A stretch of 64,000 nucleotides of DNA from an uncultured Tateyamaria sp. Lineage in GTDB: Bacteria; Pseudomonadota; Alphaproteobacteria; Rhodobacterales; Rhodobacteraceae. The notes beneath the pieces are model-generated. The model was given only the letters and a program-made list of their open reading frames with translations. It was not told the DNA's origin and searched no databases. Position numbers and translations under genes: made by a program. This document shows, piece after piece, positions 1 through 9,700 of the stretch. Position 1 is the stretch's first letter. Each line of letters begins with the position of its first letter. The stretch spans positions 124,001 to 188,000 of the forward strand of contig NZ_CANLAG010000001.1 of assembly GCF_947488715.1 (NCBI RefSeq), in the 5' to 3' direction.

Positions 1-880
1 GGGCGCAGCGTATGCTGATGGCCACAGCGAACGCTACGTGATGATCACGCACACCCAAGGTACAGACCCGTTCTGGCCCGTGGTTGAAAAAGGTGGCCGC
101 GACGCCGCTGCGGCCATTGGCGCCACGCTCGAGTACAACTTTGACGCCTCCGGCGACATGGCAGGCATGGCCGCTCTGATCGAAGCTGCTGCGGCCTCCG
201 AGCCCGATGGCATCATCGTGTCGCTGCCCGATGCTGCGGCGCTTGGCCCGGCCATCAAATCCGCCGTTGCGGACGGTATCCCGGTTGTGACCATGAACTC
301 TGGCCTCGAATCCTCGGCCGAGCTGGGTGCTCTGATGCACGTGGGTCAGCCCGAGCGTGACGCGGGTTTTGCCGCTGGTACACGTGCCAAGGCTGAAGGC
401 GTGACCAAAGGTCTCTGCCTCAACCAAGAAGCGTTCAACACCGCGCTTGTCGACCGTTGCACCGGTTACTTCGACGCCATGGGCGCCGACCTGAACCAGA
501 TCGACGTGTCGAACGACCCGGCCCAGATCGAAACACGTACTGCGGCCGCTCTGGAAGCGGACGAGAGCATCGACGGCGTTCTGGCTGTTGGTCCCCACGT
601 CTGTGAAGCTGCAACCAAGGCGATCGAAGCCGTTGGTGCCGACGTGCACCTGGCGTGCTTTGACCTGTCGCCCGGTGTGATGGACATGATCGAAGACGGT
701 CGTGCAGCCTTCACCATCGACCAGCAGCAGCGTCTGCAGGGCTACATGCCCGTGATCGTTCTGCACCTCTACAACAACCACGCAGGTCTGCTGCCCGGCA
801 ACAACATCGCCTCGGGCCCCGGCTTCGTGGACAAGTCGAACGCCGCAGCCGTCAAAGAGCTGGCAGGCATCGACCGGTAA
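1..880 (+). CDS. Sugar ABC transporter substrate-binding protein, 5' partial
   Basis: The reading frame is open from the left edge (first in-frame codon at base 2), so the signal peptide and true start lie outside the window; about 292 codons are visible. The protein is a periplasmic sugar-binding protein of the Peripla_BP_4 (ribose/fructose/xylose) fold. It shows the family opening (ITHTQGTDPFWPVVEKGGRD), the DGIIVSLPD hinge strand, a GIPVVTMNSG strand and a C-terminal QQQRLQGYMPV segment that lines the ligand cleft in this family. It would capture a monosaccharide in the periplasm and deliver it to the permease and ATPase encoded just downstream. The exact sugar cannot be read from sequence. 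A strong intercistronic hairpin separates it from the permease gene. Confidence 0.9.
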   Translation, partial: GAAYADGHSERYVMITHTQGTDPFWPVVEKGGRDAAAAIGATLEYNFDASGDMAGMAALIEAAAASEPDGIIVSLPDAAALGPAIKSAVADGIPVVTMNSGLESSAELGALMHVGQPERDAGFAAGTRAKAEGVTKGLCLNQEAFNTALVDRCTGYFDAMGADLNQIDVSNDPAQIETRTAAALEADESIDGVLAVGPHVCEAATKAIEAVGADVHLACFDLSPGVMDMIEDGRAAFTIDQQQRLQGYMPVIVLHLYNNHAGLLPGNNIASGPGFVDKSNAAAVKELAGIDR

Positions 881-905
881 TCGGTCTTTCGATCAAACAA
901 TACGT

Positions 906-932
906 CACAGGCGGGCGACCCGCTCGCCTGTG
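906..932 (+). promoter_or_regulatory. Intercistronic stem-loop between binding-protein and permease genes
   Basis: Bases 906-917 pair with 921-932 in a 12-bp stem (one G-T pair) closing a three-base loop. It sits 26 bases after the binding-protein stop and has no T-run after it. In binding-protein-dependent ABC operons such hairpins commonly protect the upstream mRNA or lower downstream expression, giving excess binding protein over membrane subunits. That role is inferred here; only the structure is seen. Confidence 0.7.
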
Positions 933-970
933 CGCTTAGCCAGCACATCAAAAAATTATTGGGGGGAACC

Positions 971-2137
971 ATGGCCGATCTCAGCGAAGCTGACAGACTG
1001 GCGCAGGAAACGTGGCTGCAACGGACAATCCGGAGGCCCGAAATCGGCTCGTTCATCGTGATGGTCGTCATTGTCGTGGTGCTGACATGGGCATCGAGCG
1101 GCAAGGCGTTCAACGCGCTTGGTCTCAAGAACAACGTACAGATCATCGCACAGTATGGGATCATCGCCATCGGCGCGGCCCTGTTGATGATCGCGGGTGA
1201 ATTCGATCTGTCCATCGGGTCCATGATCGGGTTTGCAGGCATGTCCATGGCGATCATGCTGAAATGGGGCCTGCCTTTTGGTCTGGGCGAGGCAACTCCG
1301 CTCACCGCACTTCTGATCACAATGGCTATGACGCTGACCCTTGGGTGGATCATCGGCAATATCGTTGTCAAGTCGGGGCTATCCTCCTTTATCGTGACGC
1401 TGGCCTTTCTCTTCTTTATGCGCGGTGTGACCGAAGTGTCGTTCCGCCTGATCAACCAATCCACACAGGTCTCCGGCCTGCCCGACTACAAAGAAGAAAG
1501 CTGGGTCGCCTGGGTCTTTGGTGGCGAAGTATTCGGCTGGTTCTATGACGCGTGGTTCTGGATCGGCATGCGTTTTGTCGATATGGGGTTCGAGCGCACG
1601 GACCAGTGGTTCACTCTGGGCGGCAATATCAACCGCCGCGGCACCCAATGGGTCGAAGGGTTCGATGCACGGTTCCTGTGGTTCATCCTGATCGCACTGG
1701 CCGCCTATTTCATCCTCAGCCGCACGCAGTTGGGCAACTGGATCTACGCCACAGGCGACAACAAGGAAGCGGCGCGCGCAAACGGTGTGCCCACGAACAA
1801 GGTCAAGATCGGCCTGTTCATGTTCACCGCCTTCTGCGCCACCATCTTTGCCGCCTGTCAGGTGTTTGAAAACAACACGTCTGATGCGGCCAAAGGCAAC
1901 CTGATGGAGCTTTTTGCCATCGCCATCGCGGTTGTGGGCGGCACGCTCATGACGGGAGGGTTCGGCAGCGTGCTGGGCGTCGTGTTCGGGGCAATCACCG
2001 TGGGCCTTGTGGCCAACGCGGTGTTCTTCATCCCCGCCATTGATGGCGCGTGGTTCCGGGTGTTCCTGGGCGCGATCCTTCTGGCTGCCGTGTTCGCCAA
2101 CGAACGCATCCGCAAACGCATCACAGGGGGAATTTAA
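971..2137 (+). CDS. Sugar ABC transporter permease
   Basis: This 388-residue inner-membrane permease belongs to the BPD_transp_2 (RbsC/FrcC-like) family. I start it at ATG 971, which has a GGGGGG run just upstream, rather than at the TTG at 959. Multiple hydrophobic helices are visible. The segment IAGEFDLSIGSMIGFAG (about residues 78-94) matches the conserved GGIDLSVGS region of this family, and ATGDNKEAARANGV (about 264-277) matches the conserved cytoplasmic loop that contacts the ATPase. An extra Trp-rich loop (about residues 175-235) is longer than in typical RbsC proteins. It lies between the binding-protein and ATPase genes and its stop codon is one base from the ATPase start, so the three subunits are co-transcribed. 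Confidence 0.92.
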   Translation: MADLSEADRLAQETWLQRTIRRPEIGSFIVMVVIVVVLTWASSGKAFNALGLKNNVQIIAQYGIIAIGAALLMIAGEFDLSIGSMIGFAGMSMAIMLKWGLPFGLGEATPLTALLITMAMTLTLGWIIGNIVVKSGLSSFIVTLAFLFFMRGVTEVSFRLINQSTQVSGLPDYKEESWVAWVFGGEVFGWFYDAWFWIGMRFVDMGFERTDQWFTLGGNINRRGTQWVEGFDARFLWFILIALAAYFILSRTQLGNWIYATGDNKEAARANGVPTNKVKIGLFMFTAFCATIFAACQVFENNTSDAAKGNLMELFAIAIAVVGGTLMTGGFGSVLGVVFGAITVGLVANAVFFIPAIDGAWFRVFLGAILLAAVFANERIRKRITGGI

Positions 2138-2138
2138 G

Positions 2139-2909
2139 ATGGCTGAGCCATATCTCCGCGTTGAAAAGCTGGTCAAACGGTTTGGGCCTTTCACCGCTCT
2201 GGGCGGGGTCGACCTCGAAGTCTATCCCGGTGAGGTGCACGCGCTTTTGGGCGACAACGGTGCGGGCAAGTCCACTCTCATCAAGACGCTGGCCGGCGTA
2301 CACGAACCCACCGAAGGGCAGATCTATATCGAGGGCAAGCCGGTGCAATTCCGGTCCCCCCGCGATGCGTCTGCTGCCGGCATCGGGACGGTGTATCAGG
2401 ACCTCGCCCTGAACCAGCTGATGTCCGTCACGCGCAACTTCTTCATGGGACGCGAGCTGAAGAAGAGCTTTGGTCAGCTCGACCTCGACAAGATGAACCA
2501 GATTGCCCACGACGAAATGCTGAAGATCGGGATCGATTTCTCTGATCCGACGCAGGCCGTGGGTACCATGTCGGGCGGGCAACGTCAGACGCTGGCCATC
2601 GCGCGCGCCATCCACTTTGGCGCCAAGGTTTTGATCCTCGACGAACCCACATCGGCCTTGGGTCAGAAACAGCAGATGGGCGTTCTCAAGACGATCAAGC
2701 GGGTGCGCAAGCGGGGTGACATCGCCATCATCTTCATCACCCACAACGAAATCCACTCGCGCCTTGTGGGTGACCGCTTCAGCTTCCTTGCCTTGGGCAA
2801 GGTGATTGGCGCGGGCACTTCGGACGAGATTTCGGACAAGGAAATGCGCCGATTGATGTCGGGTGGTGCCGAAATGGGCGATCTCGAACAGGAACTCGCA
2901 GCGATCTGA
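2139..2909 (+). CDS. Sugar ABC transporter ATP-binding protein
   Basis: The protein of 256 residues is a single-domain sugar importer ATPase. It has a Walker A motif GDNGAGKST (about residues 40-48), a Q-loop in VYQDLALNQ, the signature MSGGQRQTLAIARA (about 145-158), Walker B LILDEPTSALG and the switch histidine in FITHNE. The single nucleotide-binding domain, rather than the fused double domain of RbsA/XylG, is the arrangement found in the FrcA-type subfamily. The start at 2139 follows the permease stop by one base with GGGGGAAT upstream. It energises uptake of the sugar captured by the upstream binding protein. Confidence 0.93.
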   Translation: MAEPYLRVEKLVKRFGPFTALGGVDLEVYPGEVHALLGDNGAGKSTLIKTLAGVHEPTEGQIYIEGKPVQFRSPRDASAAGIGTVYQDLALNQLMSVTRNFFMGRELKKSFGQLDLDKMNQIAHDEMLKIGIDFSDPTQAVGTMSGGQRQTLAIARAIHFGAKVLILDEPTSALGQKQQMGVLKTIKRVRKRGDIAIIFITHNEIHSRLVGDRFSFLALGKVIGAGTSDEISDKEMRRLMSGGAEMGDLEQELAAI

Positions 2910-2918
2910 CGTTCCAAC

Positions 2919-2946
2919 CTGTCTGGCGGCGGGGGTCGCCAGACAG
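2919..2946. terminator. Hairpin between convergent ABC ATPase and tag genes
   Basis: A perfect 10-bp inverted repeat (2919-2928 with 2937-2946) around an 8-base GC-rich loop lies 10 bases after the ATPase stop and 15 bases before the stop of the convergent tag gene. There is no clean T-run, so it may act as a bidirectional transcript-end stabiliser rather than a classic intrinsic terminator. Confidence 0.5.
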
Positions 2947-2960
2947 TCACTTGTCTTGCA

Positions 2961-3563
2961 CTATGGCCGCTTGAAGTCCGCGCGTGCTTTTTCGGCGGCA
3001 TCACGGCGCACACAGCCGTGACTGTGGTCATTGATCAACCCCATTGCCTGCATGAACGCAAACACGGTTGTCGGGCCCACGAACTTCCATCCTCTACGCT
3101 TCAGCTCTTTGGACAGAGCGACCGAACTGGCGCTGGTGGACTGCGTTTGAGGTTCCGCCACTTCGTCGTCTGCGGGTTCGTACTGCCACAAAAAACGTGC
3201 CAGCGACCCTTCGGATTCCACCATCTCAAGAGCGCGCTGGGCATTGTTGATCACCGCCTCGATCTTGCCCCTGTGCCGGACGATGCTGGCGTCCGCCAAC
3301 AGTCGTGCGACATCCGCGTCGTCATAGCGTGCAACCTTGGCGGCATCGAACCCGTCAAAAGCGCGGCGAAACCCTTCGCGCTTGTTCAGGATGGTTCGCC
3401 AACTCAGCCCAGACTGAAAACTCTCCAGACACAGCTTTTCAAACAGGCGCGTGTCATCGACAACGGGAAAGCCCCATTCGGTATCGTGGTAGTCGAGGAA
3501 TTCGGGCGCCGATCCGCTCCATTTACAACGTTCATGGCCATCCGGCCCGACAAAGAGGGTCAT
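2961..3563 (-). CDS. tag: DNA-3-methyladenine glycosylase I
   Basis: This 200-residue protein is a constitutive Tag-type base-excision enzyme that removes 3-methyladenine from alkylated DNA. The family landmarks are all present: RCKWSG near the N-terminus with the first zinc-binding Cys, YHDTEWGFP with the zinc His, the LSWRTILNKREGFRRAF segment that forms the helix-hairpin-helix region, and the C-terminal NDHSHGC stretch supplying the last His and Cys zinc ligands. Length is close to the roughly 190 residues usual for the family. It is convergent with the ABC operon and appears monocistronic. Confidence 0.95.
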   Translation of the reverse strand: MTLFVGPDGHERCKWSGSAPEFLDYHDTEWGFPVVDDTRLFEKLCLESFQSGLSWRTILNKREGFRRAFDGFDAAKVARYDDADVARLLADASIVRHRGKIEAVINNAQRALEMVESEGSLARFLWQYEPADDEVAEPQTQSTSASSVALSKELKRRGWKFVGPTTVFAFMQAMGLINDHSHGCVRRDAAEKARADFKRP

Positions 3564-3881
3564 GCTGTCTCCACACGTATTCAGTCACCGCATGCCGTCC
3601 GAACGTGGCCTGCGTCCGCCAACAATTGTGCGGTCAATGCGCGTGTAACGCAATTCGATCTGAAGGTGGGCGTCATCTATATCCGCTGAGAAGGCATGAG
3701 ATTTGGCGCATGGTCTTTCGAAACTCTAAGGTAATTGAATTAATGAAGGGCGCGCGTCACCACAGGTTTGACGCGGCGCAAATGTGCCAGTCCCACCGTT
3801 GCAACCACACAAACCGGTTGTTGTAGCGTGCAAGGCGCGCCCTCCATCATCGACGGATCGCTTTACCCCTAGCGCTCCATC
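3564..3881. other. Gene-free stretch with a long-range inverted repeat
   Basis: No credible coding frame is seen. The stretch holds the promoter side of tag and, at 3747-3755 and 3835-3843, a perfect 9-base inverted repeat whose arms are about 80 bases apart. Internal segments also pair (CAACC with GGTTG around 3805-3820). It may be a structured transcript or a chance pairing of GC-rich words. Confidence 0.35.
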
Positions 3882-4067
3882 TTACCAGTCCCCCGACACG
3901 GTTGTCGCAAGGGCTTGGTTTTCTGCCGCCACACGCTGTTGAACGGCTGCGCAGGCCTGAAGATTGCCCGCCAGGCAAGCCGCATCCAGTTGCTCGCGCG
4001 CAGCGATTTCGGCGGGCGATTCACAGGCGCACAGGCCCAGTACGGCCAAAAAGAGATATCGTTTCAT
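3882..4067 (-). CDS. Small predicted lipoprotein
   Basis: The start is taken at ATG 4067, giving a 61-residue protein beginning MKRYLFLAVLGLCAC. That is a compact type II signal peptide with the lipobox LCAC, so the mature protein would be lipid-anchored at Cys13 or Cys15. The remaining ~45 residues are Ala/Gln-rich and helical, with two more cysteines (AACLAGNLQAC) resembling the spacing of a short Sel1-like helix pair. No function is recognised. The in-frame upstream extension lacks a signal peptide and is not favoured. Confidence 0.6.
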   Translation of the reverse strand: MKRYLFLAVLGLCACESPAEIAAREQLDAACLAGNLQACAAVQQRVAAENQALATTVSGDW

Positions 4068-4224
4068 TTCAGTGTCTTTCTTGTTCTGTTCGAACCCCAC
4101 CGCCACAGGGGCCAAGGCGACATGTCGACCTTGGGCCCCCGCAAGCGGTGGGATCGTCTTGGGGTTTCAGATTTTGGAAGTGAGCCGTGAGTGGCGAGGT
4201 AGCTGCGGATATCTCCCGATCGGT

Positions 4225-5517
4225 CTAATGGGGGGAGGTATCGCGCAACTCCTGCTGTCCGTCGTCCATCCCAGCAGGGAAAGACAGTGTTTTGCGGTAG
4301 TGTGTCGGGGTCTGACCCGTGACACGCTTGAACGCGTTGTAGAACGACGACCGCGCGTTGAAGCCGACCTCGTAGGTGATGGCGAGAACAGTGTCGTCGG
4401 TGGTCGACAGCAACACTTTGGCCTCTTCGATGCGATAGCCGTTCACAAAGTCGAAAAAGCTCTCTCCGATGGCTTCGCTCAGGGTTTGCGAAATGTAGTT
4501 CGGCGATGCGCCCACGTGCCGCGCCAATGCCCATAGCGACAGATTCGGATCGCGGTGCAGGTGATCCTGCTCCATCGCGGCGCGCAATTTGCGCGCGATG
4601 CGTGATGACGCTTCGGCGCTCAATGCGGACTTTTCATATTTTTCGCCCATTGGCGGGCCCGTGGGCGCGGGCGGTTCACCATCATCGGGGGCCGGTGCCA
4701 GGGGCGGACGCTGGCGCAACCCCCAGAGCGTCATCGCGGCCAGAACGCCAAGGCTGGCCAGGCCGGTAACCCCAATGATTATCGGCGATACCTCTGTCGC
4801 GTCTGGATCCAGCGCAAACAGCAGCATCAGCGACAGGGCGATCCAATACAGCCAGGCAAGCCCGCCGATCACGTAAATCCACCTGAGTTCATGCTGTTCC
4901 GTGCTGGCGTAATAGTCTCGCAGTGTCAGGCGGTATCGCATCATGCGACGCACAATCAGGAACAGGTAAATGGCCATCTGGGGATAGACGGCCAGCTGTA
5001 TCACCAGCACCGCAATGGCGATGACGATCAACAGGACCTGCGCCGCTTCACCGTTGGGAAACTCAGCGTCTGACACCAACGGCGCGCTGACATCTGCGGG
5101 CACAAGGATCACCGCAAGCGCGGTTAAGGCGGAAAATGCGGACAGCAGAAAATGCCGCCGCAAACGTGGCGGTGGCTGTTGTTCTGCGGATGTCAGCATG
5201 CAGACATAGATCCAGAACAGCGGCGCGAGGCACAGAGCGCTGGTGTGCCACAGAAAAAGGCTGAGAAGTTCCCCGCTTTGTCCGGGCATCGCGACAAACA
5301 GCCGATCAAAGGCATCGGGGATGTTGGCCAGAGTGACCGCACCCAAGAACAGAGCGAAACTGCGGTTCAAATGGCGGTAGGTGTTCTGCATCAACGCATA
5401 GGCCGCGCCAAAAAGCGCGATACCAATGGTGGCTGTGCTGATCATTTCGGCGAACATATTGTCCATCCCGAAACCTGTATCAAAACCAGCCAAGAGGCCA
5501 GAGGGCGCACAGGTCAT
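4225..5517 (-). CDS. Membrane-anchored AraC-family transcriptional regulator
   Basis: The protein is 430 residues. The N-terminal half (about 1-250) contains six or seven hydrophobic segments, for example IGIALFGAAYALMQ, FLLSAFSALTALAVILV and VLLIVIAIAVLVIQLAV. The C-terminal ~110 residues form an AraC/XylS helix-turn-helix domain: LSLWALARHVGASPNYISQ is the first HTH, and VLAITYEVGFNARSSFYNAF with TGQTPTHYRK is the second HTH and its signature end. A proline-rich linker (about 265-290) joins the halves. This membrane sensor plus AraC architecture suggests a one-component regulator that senses an envelope signal. The start could instead be Met18 (5466). Target genes are unknown; the serine hydrolase lies just upstream on the same strand. 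Confidence 0.88.
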   Translation of the reverse strand: MTCAPSGLLAGFDTGFGMDNMFAEMISTATIGIALFGAAYALMQNTYRHLNRSFALFLGAVTLANIPDAFDRLFVAMPGQSGELLSLFLWHTSALCLAPLFWIYVCMLTSAEQQPPPRLRRHFLLSAFSALTALAVILVPADVSAPLVSDAEFPNGEAAQVLLIVIAIAVLVIQLAVYPQMAIYLFLIVRRMMRYRLTLRDYYASTEQHELRWIYVIGGLAWLYWIALSLMLLFALDPDATEVSPIIIGVTGLASLGVLAAMTLWGLRQRPPLAPAPDDGEPPAPTGPPMGEKYEKSALSAEASSRIARKLRAAMEQDHLHRDPNLSLWALARHVGASPNYISQTLSEAIGESFFDFVNGYRIEEAKVLLSTTDDTVLAITYEVGFNARSSFYNAFKRVTGQTPTHYRKTLSFPAGMDDGQQELRDTSPH

Positions 5518-5617
5518 TCGCCGTGAAACCTGTCTTTCCCTATGCGCATGGACAAAGCGATCTCTGTGGCGCCAAGAGATGGCGGATCAACGGGCTCTGT
5601 TTGTGCGGGCGCCGGGA

Positions 5618-6625
5618 TCAGTCTGACAAGGTGTGGAACAGCCCTTCGAGCGCACCGTTCCGGTTGGTCACGGCGGCGCGAATGCGCCCTGTATCAAGCT
5701 CTGCGGCCATGGTGGCATCAAAGCCGAAGTTTCGCCCATCGTGGAAGATGGTGGAATCCGAGTGCACAAACACGCCCAGGGCGGACTGCCCGCTGACTGG
5801 TGTGACCATGCGTCTGGCCAGTGCTTTGGGGATGATGGCGTCAGGCGTGCCGCGCAGGGATTGTACAATTGCGTCCATCACCCTGGCGAGGTCTGATGCC
5901 GTCGCCCAAAGGCCTGCCGCCGCGCTTTCTGGATGTCTGCGAAAACCACCGGGCAACGGTTTGCCGTCCTCGTGCGTTCCGTGGGCAAATCCGGCGTTGG
6001 GCGTGATCGCGAACGTCGCGTGGTCTGCGCCCACAGGTTCCAGAACTTCGGCGCCTGCGTAGCTTGCAAATCCGATACCTGTCACGTCTTCGATCAGGCT
6101 TTGCAGGACCATGGTGCCGCCGCCGCTATAGCTAAAGCGGCGAAACAAGCGCTGGCGGGTTCGGATCGGATCGGAATTGGCTGGCGGGTGCCCGGACAAG
6201 ATCTCCAACGTGCTTGGCAGTTCTTCGTCCGGGCCGTAGCCCGCAAACCCGTGAACCGTGGTTCCTGCCGTATGGGACAAAAGATCGGCAACCGTTGCCG
6301 TCTCACCTCTGGGACCCTGAAGCCGCCAACGACGCAAATAGGTGCTGGCGGGTTGATCCAGTTCTACCCGCCCGTCCCGCACCAGTGTCAGAACGGCAAG
6401 GGCCGTCACCGTTTTGGAACACGACGCCACCTGAAACAGCGTGTTGTCGTTCACCGCAGTCCGGGATGTGGCCATGCCGCCATGTGATGCTGTGAACTGA
6501 CCATTCTTAATCTCGGCGACCTGGTGGCCGGGCGCTGTTTGCGCCGTGATGCTGGCAAGCGACAGGCGCGGCAATGGCGACAAGAGCGCGGCAAGGCTGG
6601 TCACATTAAAGGTGCGTCGATTCAT
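5618..6625 (-). CDS. Serine hydrolase, class C beta-lactamase/esterase fold
   Basis: I start this 335-residue protein at ATG 6625 because the following residues (MNRRTFNVTSLAALLSPLPR) form a twin-arginine-like export signal; the longer frame adds an implausible Cys-rich leader. The family active site is visible as SCSK (the S-x-x-K motif with the nucleophile Ser and general-base Lys) and as the tyrosine motif YSGGG, in which the usual YxN is Y-S-G. Members include DD-peptidases, esterases EstB and penicillin-binding-like hydrolases, and the substrate cannot be assigned. The protein is likely periplasmic. It precedes the AraC-type regulator gene on the same strand by about 100 bases. Confidence 0.85.
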   Translation of the reverse strand: MNRRTFNVTSLAALLSPLPRLSLASITAQTAPGHQVAEIKNGQFTASHGGMATSRTAVNDNTLFQVASCSKTVTALAVLTLVRDGRVELDQPASTYLRRWRLQGPRGETATVADLLSHTAGTTVHGFAGYGPDEELPSTLEILSGHPPANSDPIRTRQRLFRRFSYSGGGTMVLQSLIEDVTGIGFASYAGAEVLEPVGADHATFAITPNAGFAHGTHEDGKPLPGGFRRHPESAAAGLWATASDLARVMDAIVQSLRGTPDAIIPKALARRMVTPVSGQSALGVFVHSDSTIFHDGRNFGFDATMAAELDTGRIRAAVTNRNGALEGLFHTLSD

Positions 6626-6777
6626 TGGACGTGTCTTTCTAAGCGGAGAGGTTTGGGATCCAACACAATTGTCGGTACACCAAATCTGTGCACTTGTGCA
6701 TGACATGTCGCCCGTCCCGGCAGGACCGGACAGTTATCTGGCGGATATTCCCTCAACCAAACACGATCTGCGCAGGG

Positions 6778-9700
6778 TTATTGCGCCTTGATGAGACTGA
6801 CCGCCTGACTGGTTTTTGTCGCATATCCCAGCACCTGCGATTCAGTGATCGTTTCATTCAACAGGCGTTCTGCGTCCTTTGTCTGGTTTCTGGCCTGCAA
6901 TATCCGCGCCTGAATGATCGAGGCCGAAATCTTGCGCAGGCGCATACCGTTACGTTTTGAGATGGCGATAGACTGCGCGGTGACAAAACCCGCCTGCGTC
7001 GTCTCGCCTTCGGCCAGCAGCACCTCGCCTCGCACCTTGAGAACTTCGGACAGCATTTTCTGGATGCCCATGGAGCGCGCGTATTCTTCTACCCGTCGGA
7101 GATTCTCAAGCGCCTGTCCCCGGTCCTGCATGTCGCGGTGCAAACGGGCCTGGGCCATGATCGCATAGTGGTGCAGGTCCGTTGCGCGAATGCCCAAGGC
7201 CAGCTCTTCGGAGCTGCGCAGATGCGAAATCGCCTCTTTGTACTCGGGGTCATTGCGTGACGTTGCCATCGCCCTCAGCAAGTCGCCATAGTGACGCCGA
7301 AAGATGCTTTCGGCCCTTGGATGATTAAAGGCTCCGATCTCGTCCAGAACCTTTTCATAGTCCTCTTTGGCGCGGGTGAATTCGTTGGTCAGATGGTGGC
7401 AAAGCGCCATGAACCCCTTGGCCATCCAGTGAATGACGGACGGTGTGTCTGTATCCCAACGCCGTTCCGTTTCTGTCACGATACGGGTCAGCGTTTCCTG
7501 TGCCGATACGATGTTGCCGCGTTCGACCTGCGCCAGCGCAAAGTTCATTTGAATCCGGCGGTGCGTTGCTGCCTGACTTTGCGGTGCGGAACGCTTGCTG
7601 GAATTGCCCAGCATCACCTGCGCCTGTTCGAACAATGGCAATGCGTCGAACAACCGGCCCTGCACAAAGCTGACAAGCGCGCGTTCGTTGTACAGCCAGG
7701 ACACCTCGTCCCGCAGAAACGAGTTGTTGTAGGGCAGGGCGACGTCGAAACGCGGACCTGCGGCGTTCAATCGCCGTTCCATGTCACGTTCCCGGATCTT
7801 GCGCAACAAAGTGGCCGTGTTCAGCAATTTGCGTGTCCAGGTGCGATACTGGTCAAACGGTGCGATCCTTTTGTCGGTTGAACTGCTTTCTGCCAGCCGG
7901 GCGATCACCGAGATCGAAAAGGTGCCGCGGATCAGCGCATAAGCAGCCCGCAGCTTGTCGTTGCACTGCTCCATCTCGGCGGCGATGGTCGCATCATCCG
8001 GCCAGGTGTATTCATTCCTGCGAATATTCCAGTACTTCTGAACAAGATCCTGATGTGTCGACTTGACCAGGGCGCGTATGACGGCATCAACCCGATCAAG
8101 GTGGATGACGTCCGGCTTGAGCGCGCGTTCCGGTTGCGATGGGTACGCGTTGGGTTGAAAGACCATCAATCGGTATTGTGAATAGACCTCCAGGTTCGCT
8201 CTGGCGCGCAGAACACTCGCCACCTTGGTGTTCAGCACGTAGACATACCGAGGCACCGTTTTTCCGGCGACTTCGTCGGCAAACCTTTTGTACCGTGATG
8301 CAAGGCCGCGCCCGACCAACAGGTTGAGTTCCTGCGTCAGGATTTCGAGGGGGGTGTCGTTCTCGGCCCGAGACACGGAGTGAAGTGCGCTTTTGACATC
8401 GGGACAGGTCATGAGCGTTTCCGGCGTGGCCGGAACCTGAAGCAGTGCGAGATGGTCAATTGTCATTGTCCGCAACCGTTCGCGGTTTCGGTTGCGTGCC
8501 GTGCTTCCGATGCGGTTTGGCGGTGCATCGCGTCGGTCGCTCTCAGGGTCGTCATTGGTGCCTAATCCCAGGTCCACAATTTCACGGTCCAGTCGGCGGT
8601 AGATGCTCATCAACTCTTCGATAAGGCCGCGGGACTTCTCGCGGGCATAGGCGATATCCAAGGCAGATATGCACCTCTGCCATTCATCGCGGAAGCCTTG
8701 GACATCGCCGGCCCGCAAGTGCCAAATCGTATTGGCAAGCCCGGCCAGAAAGTAGCCGTTTGCCACGCGCCGATACATGAACTTGTTCAGGTTCGATGGA
8801 AGCTGAAGAAAATCGTTCACGTCTTCCTTGATCTCAAGCGCTGCACTCAGGGCGTCGGCGCTGTCTTGTGGATTTTGGGCGACTGCAATGGGTGGAAGGC
8901 GGGCAATCCGTTCAAGAGCTTCCTGGAAGATGATCCTGGGCCGGACGCGGTCCAACTCAGTCCAGTGTTGCAAGGCAATGCGGCGGTCATGGCGCAAGCG
9001 CCAATTGCTTTCCGCCCAGACCTCGTTTCTGCGTTTGTCCTTTTTCGGGTTCACCGGTTTTTCGATGGACAGGTATCTGATCGGTTGATCCGCGTAGCAG
9101 TTTATCAACACGCAATCAAAAGGCATCTGCATGTGCTGGTTAGCGTCGTTCCAGCCCGATACCAGCCTGAAAAATGCGCGATGGTGCGGCGAATAGGCAT
9201 CCCCATTCTCATCCACCAAACGGTCCAGATAGGAAAAGATCGCCACCATCCGTGTTTTCCAGCCGGTTTCCGGGCAGGTACGGCGAAACAGAGCGAACAT
9301 ATCGCGTAGCGTAGAGATGCAGGGGTCTGCATCATTCCGCTCCTGAAACTGATGGTCCAGCATCTCGTCCCATAGGGGGTCAGCCTGGTGTTCGGGGGTC
9401 ACTTCCTGCCTGAGCAGCGGCAACATGTTTTGCAGCATGCGAGCAAAGGCGATCATCGTCCCGCTGAATTCGAGCGCGTAGGTCAGATGCGACATAAAGC
9501 AGGCTTTGTAGTTCCTGTTCGCGGCACCAAGCGTTTTAGGGTCCCCGAACAGGGTCTGGAATGGCCAGATCGTCTCCCCGTCTTTTGCTCCAGAGGTTTT
9601 TTGCTGCTTCGTGAAATAGGTGAGCAATCTGCCTTTCCCACCGCCCGGCGGAATAGAGATGCGTGCGACGCTGGCAGGGAATTGGGTTGGGTACAGCGGC

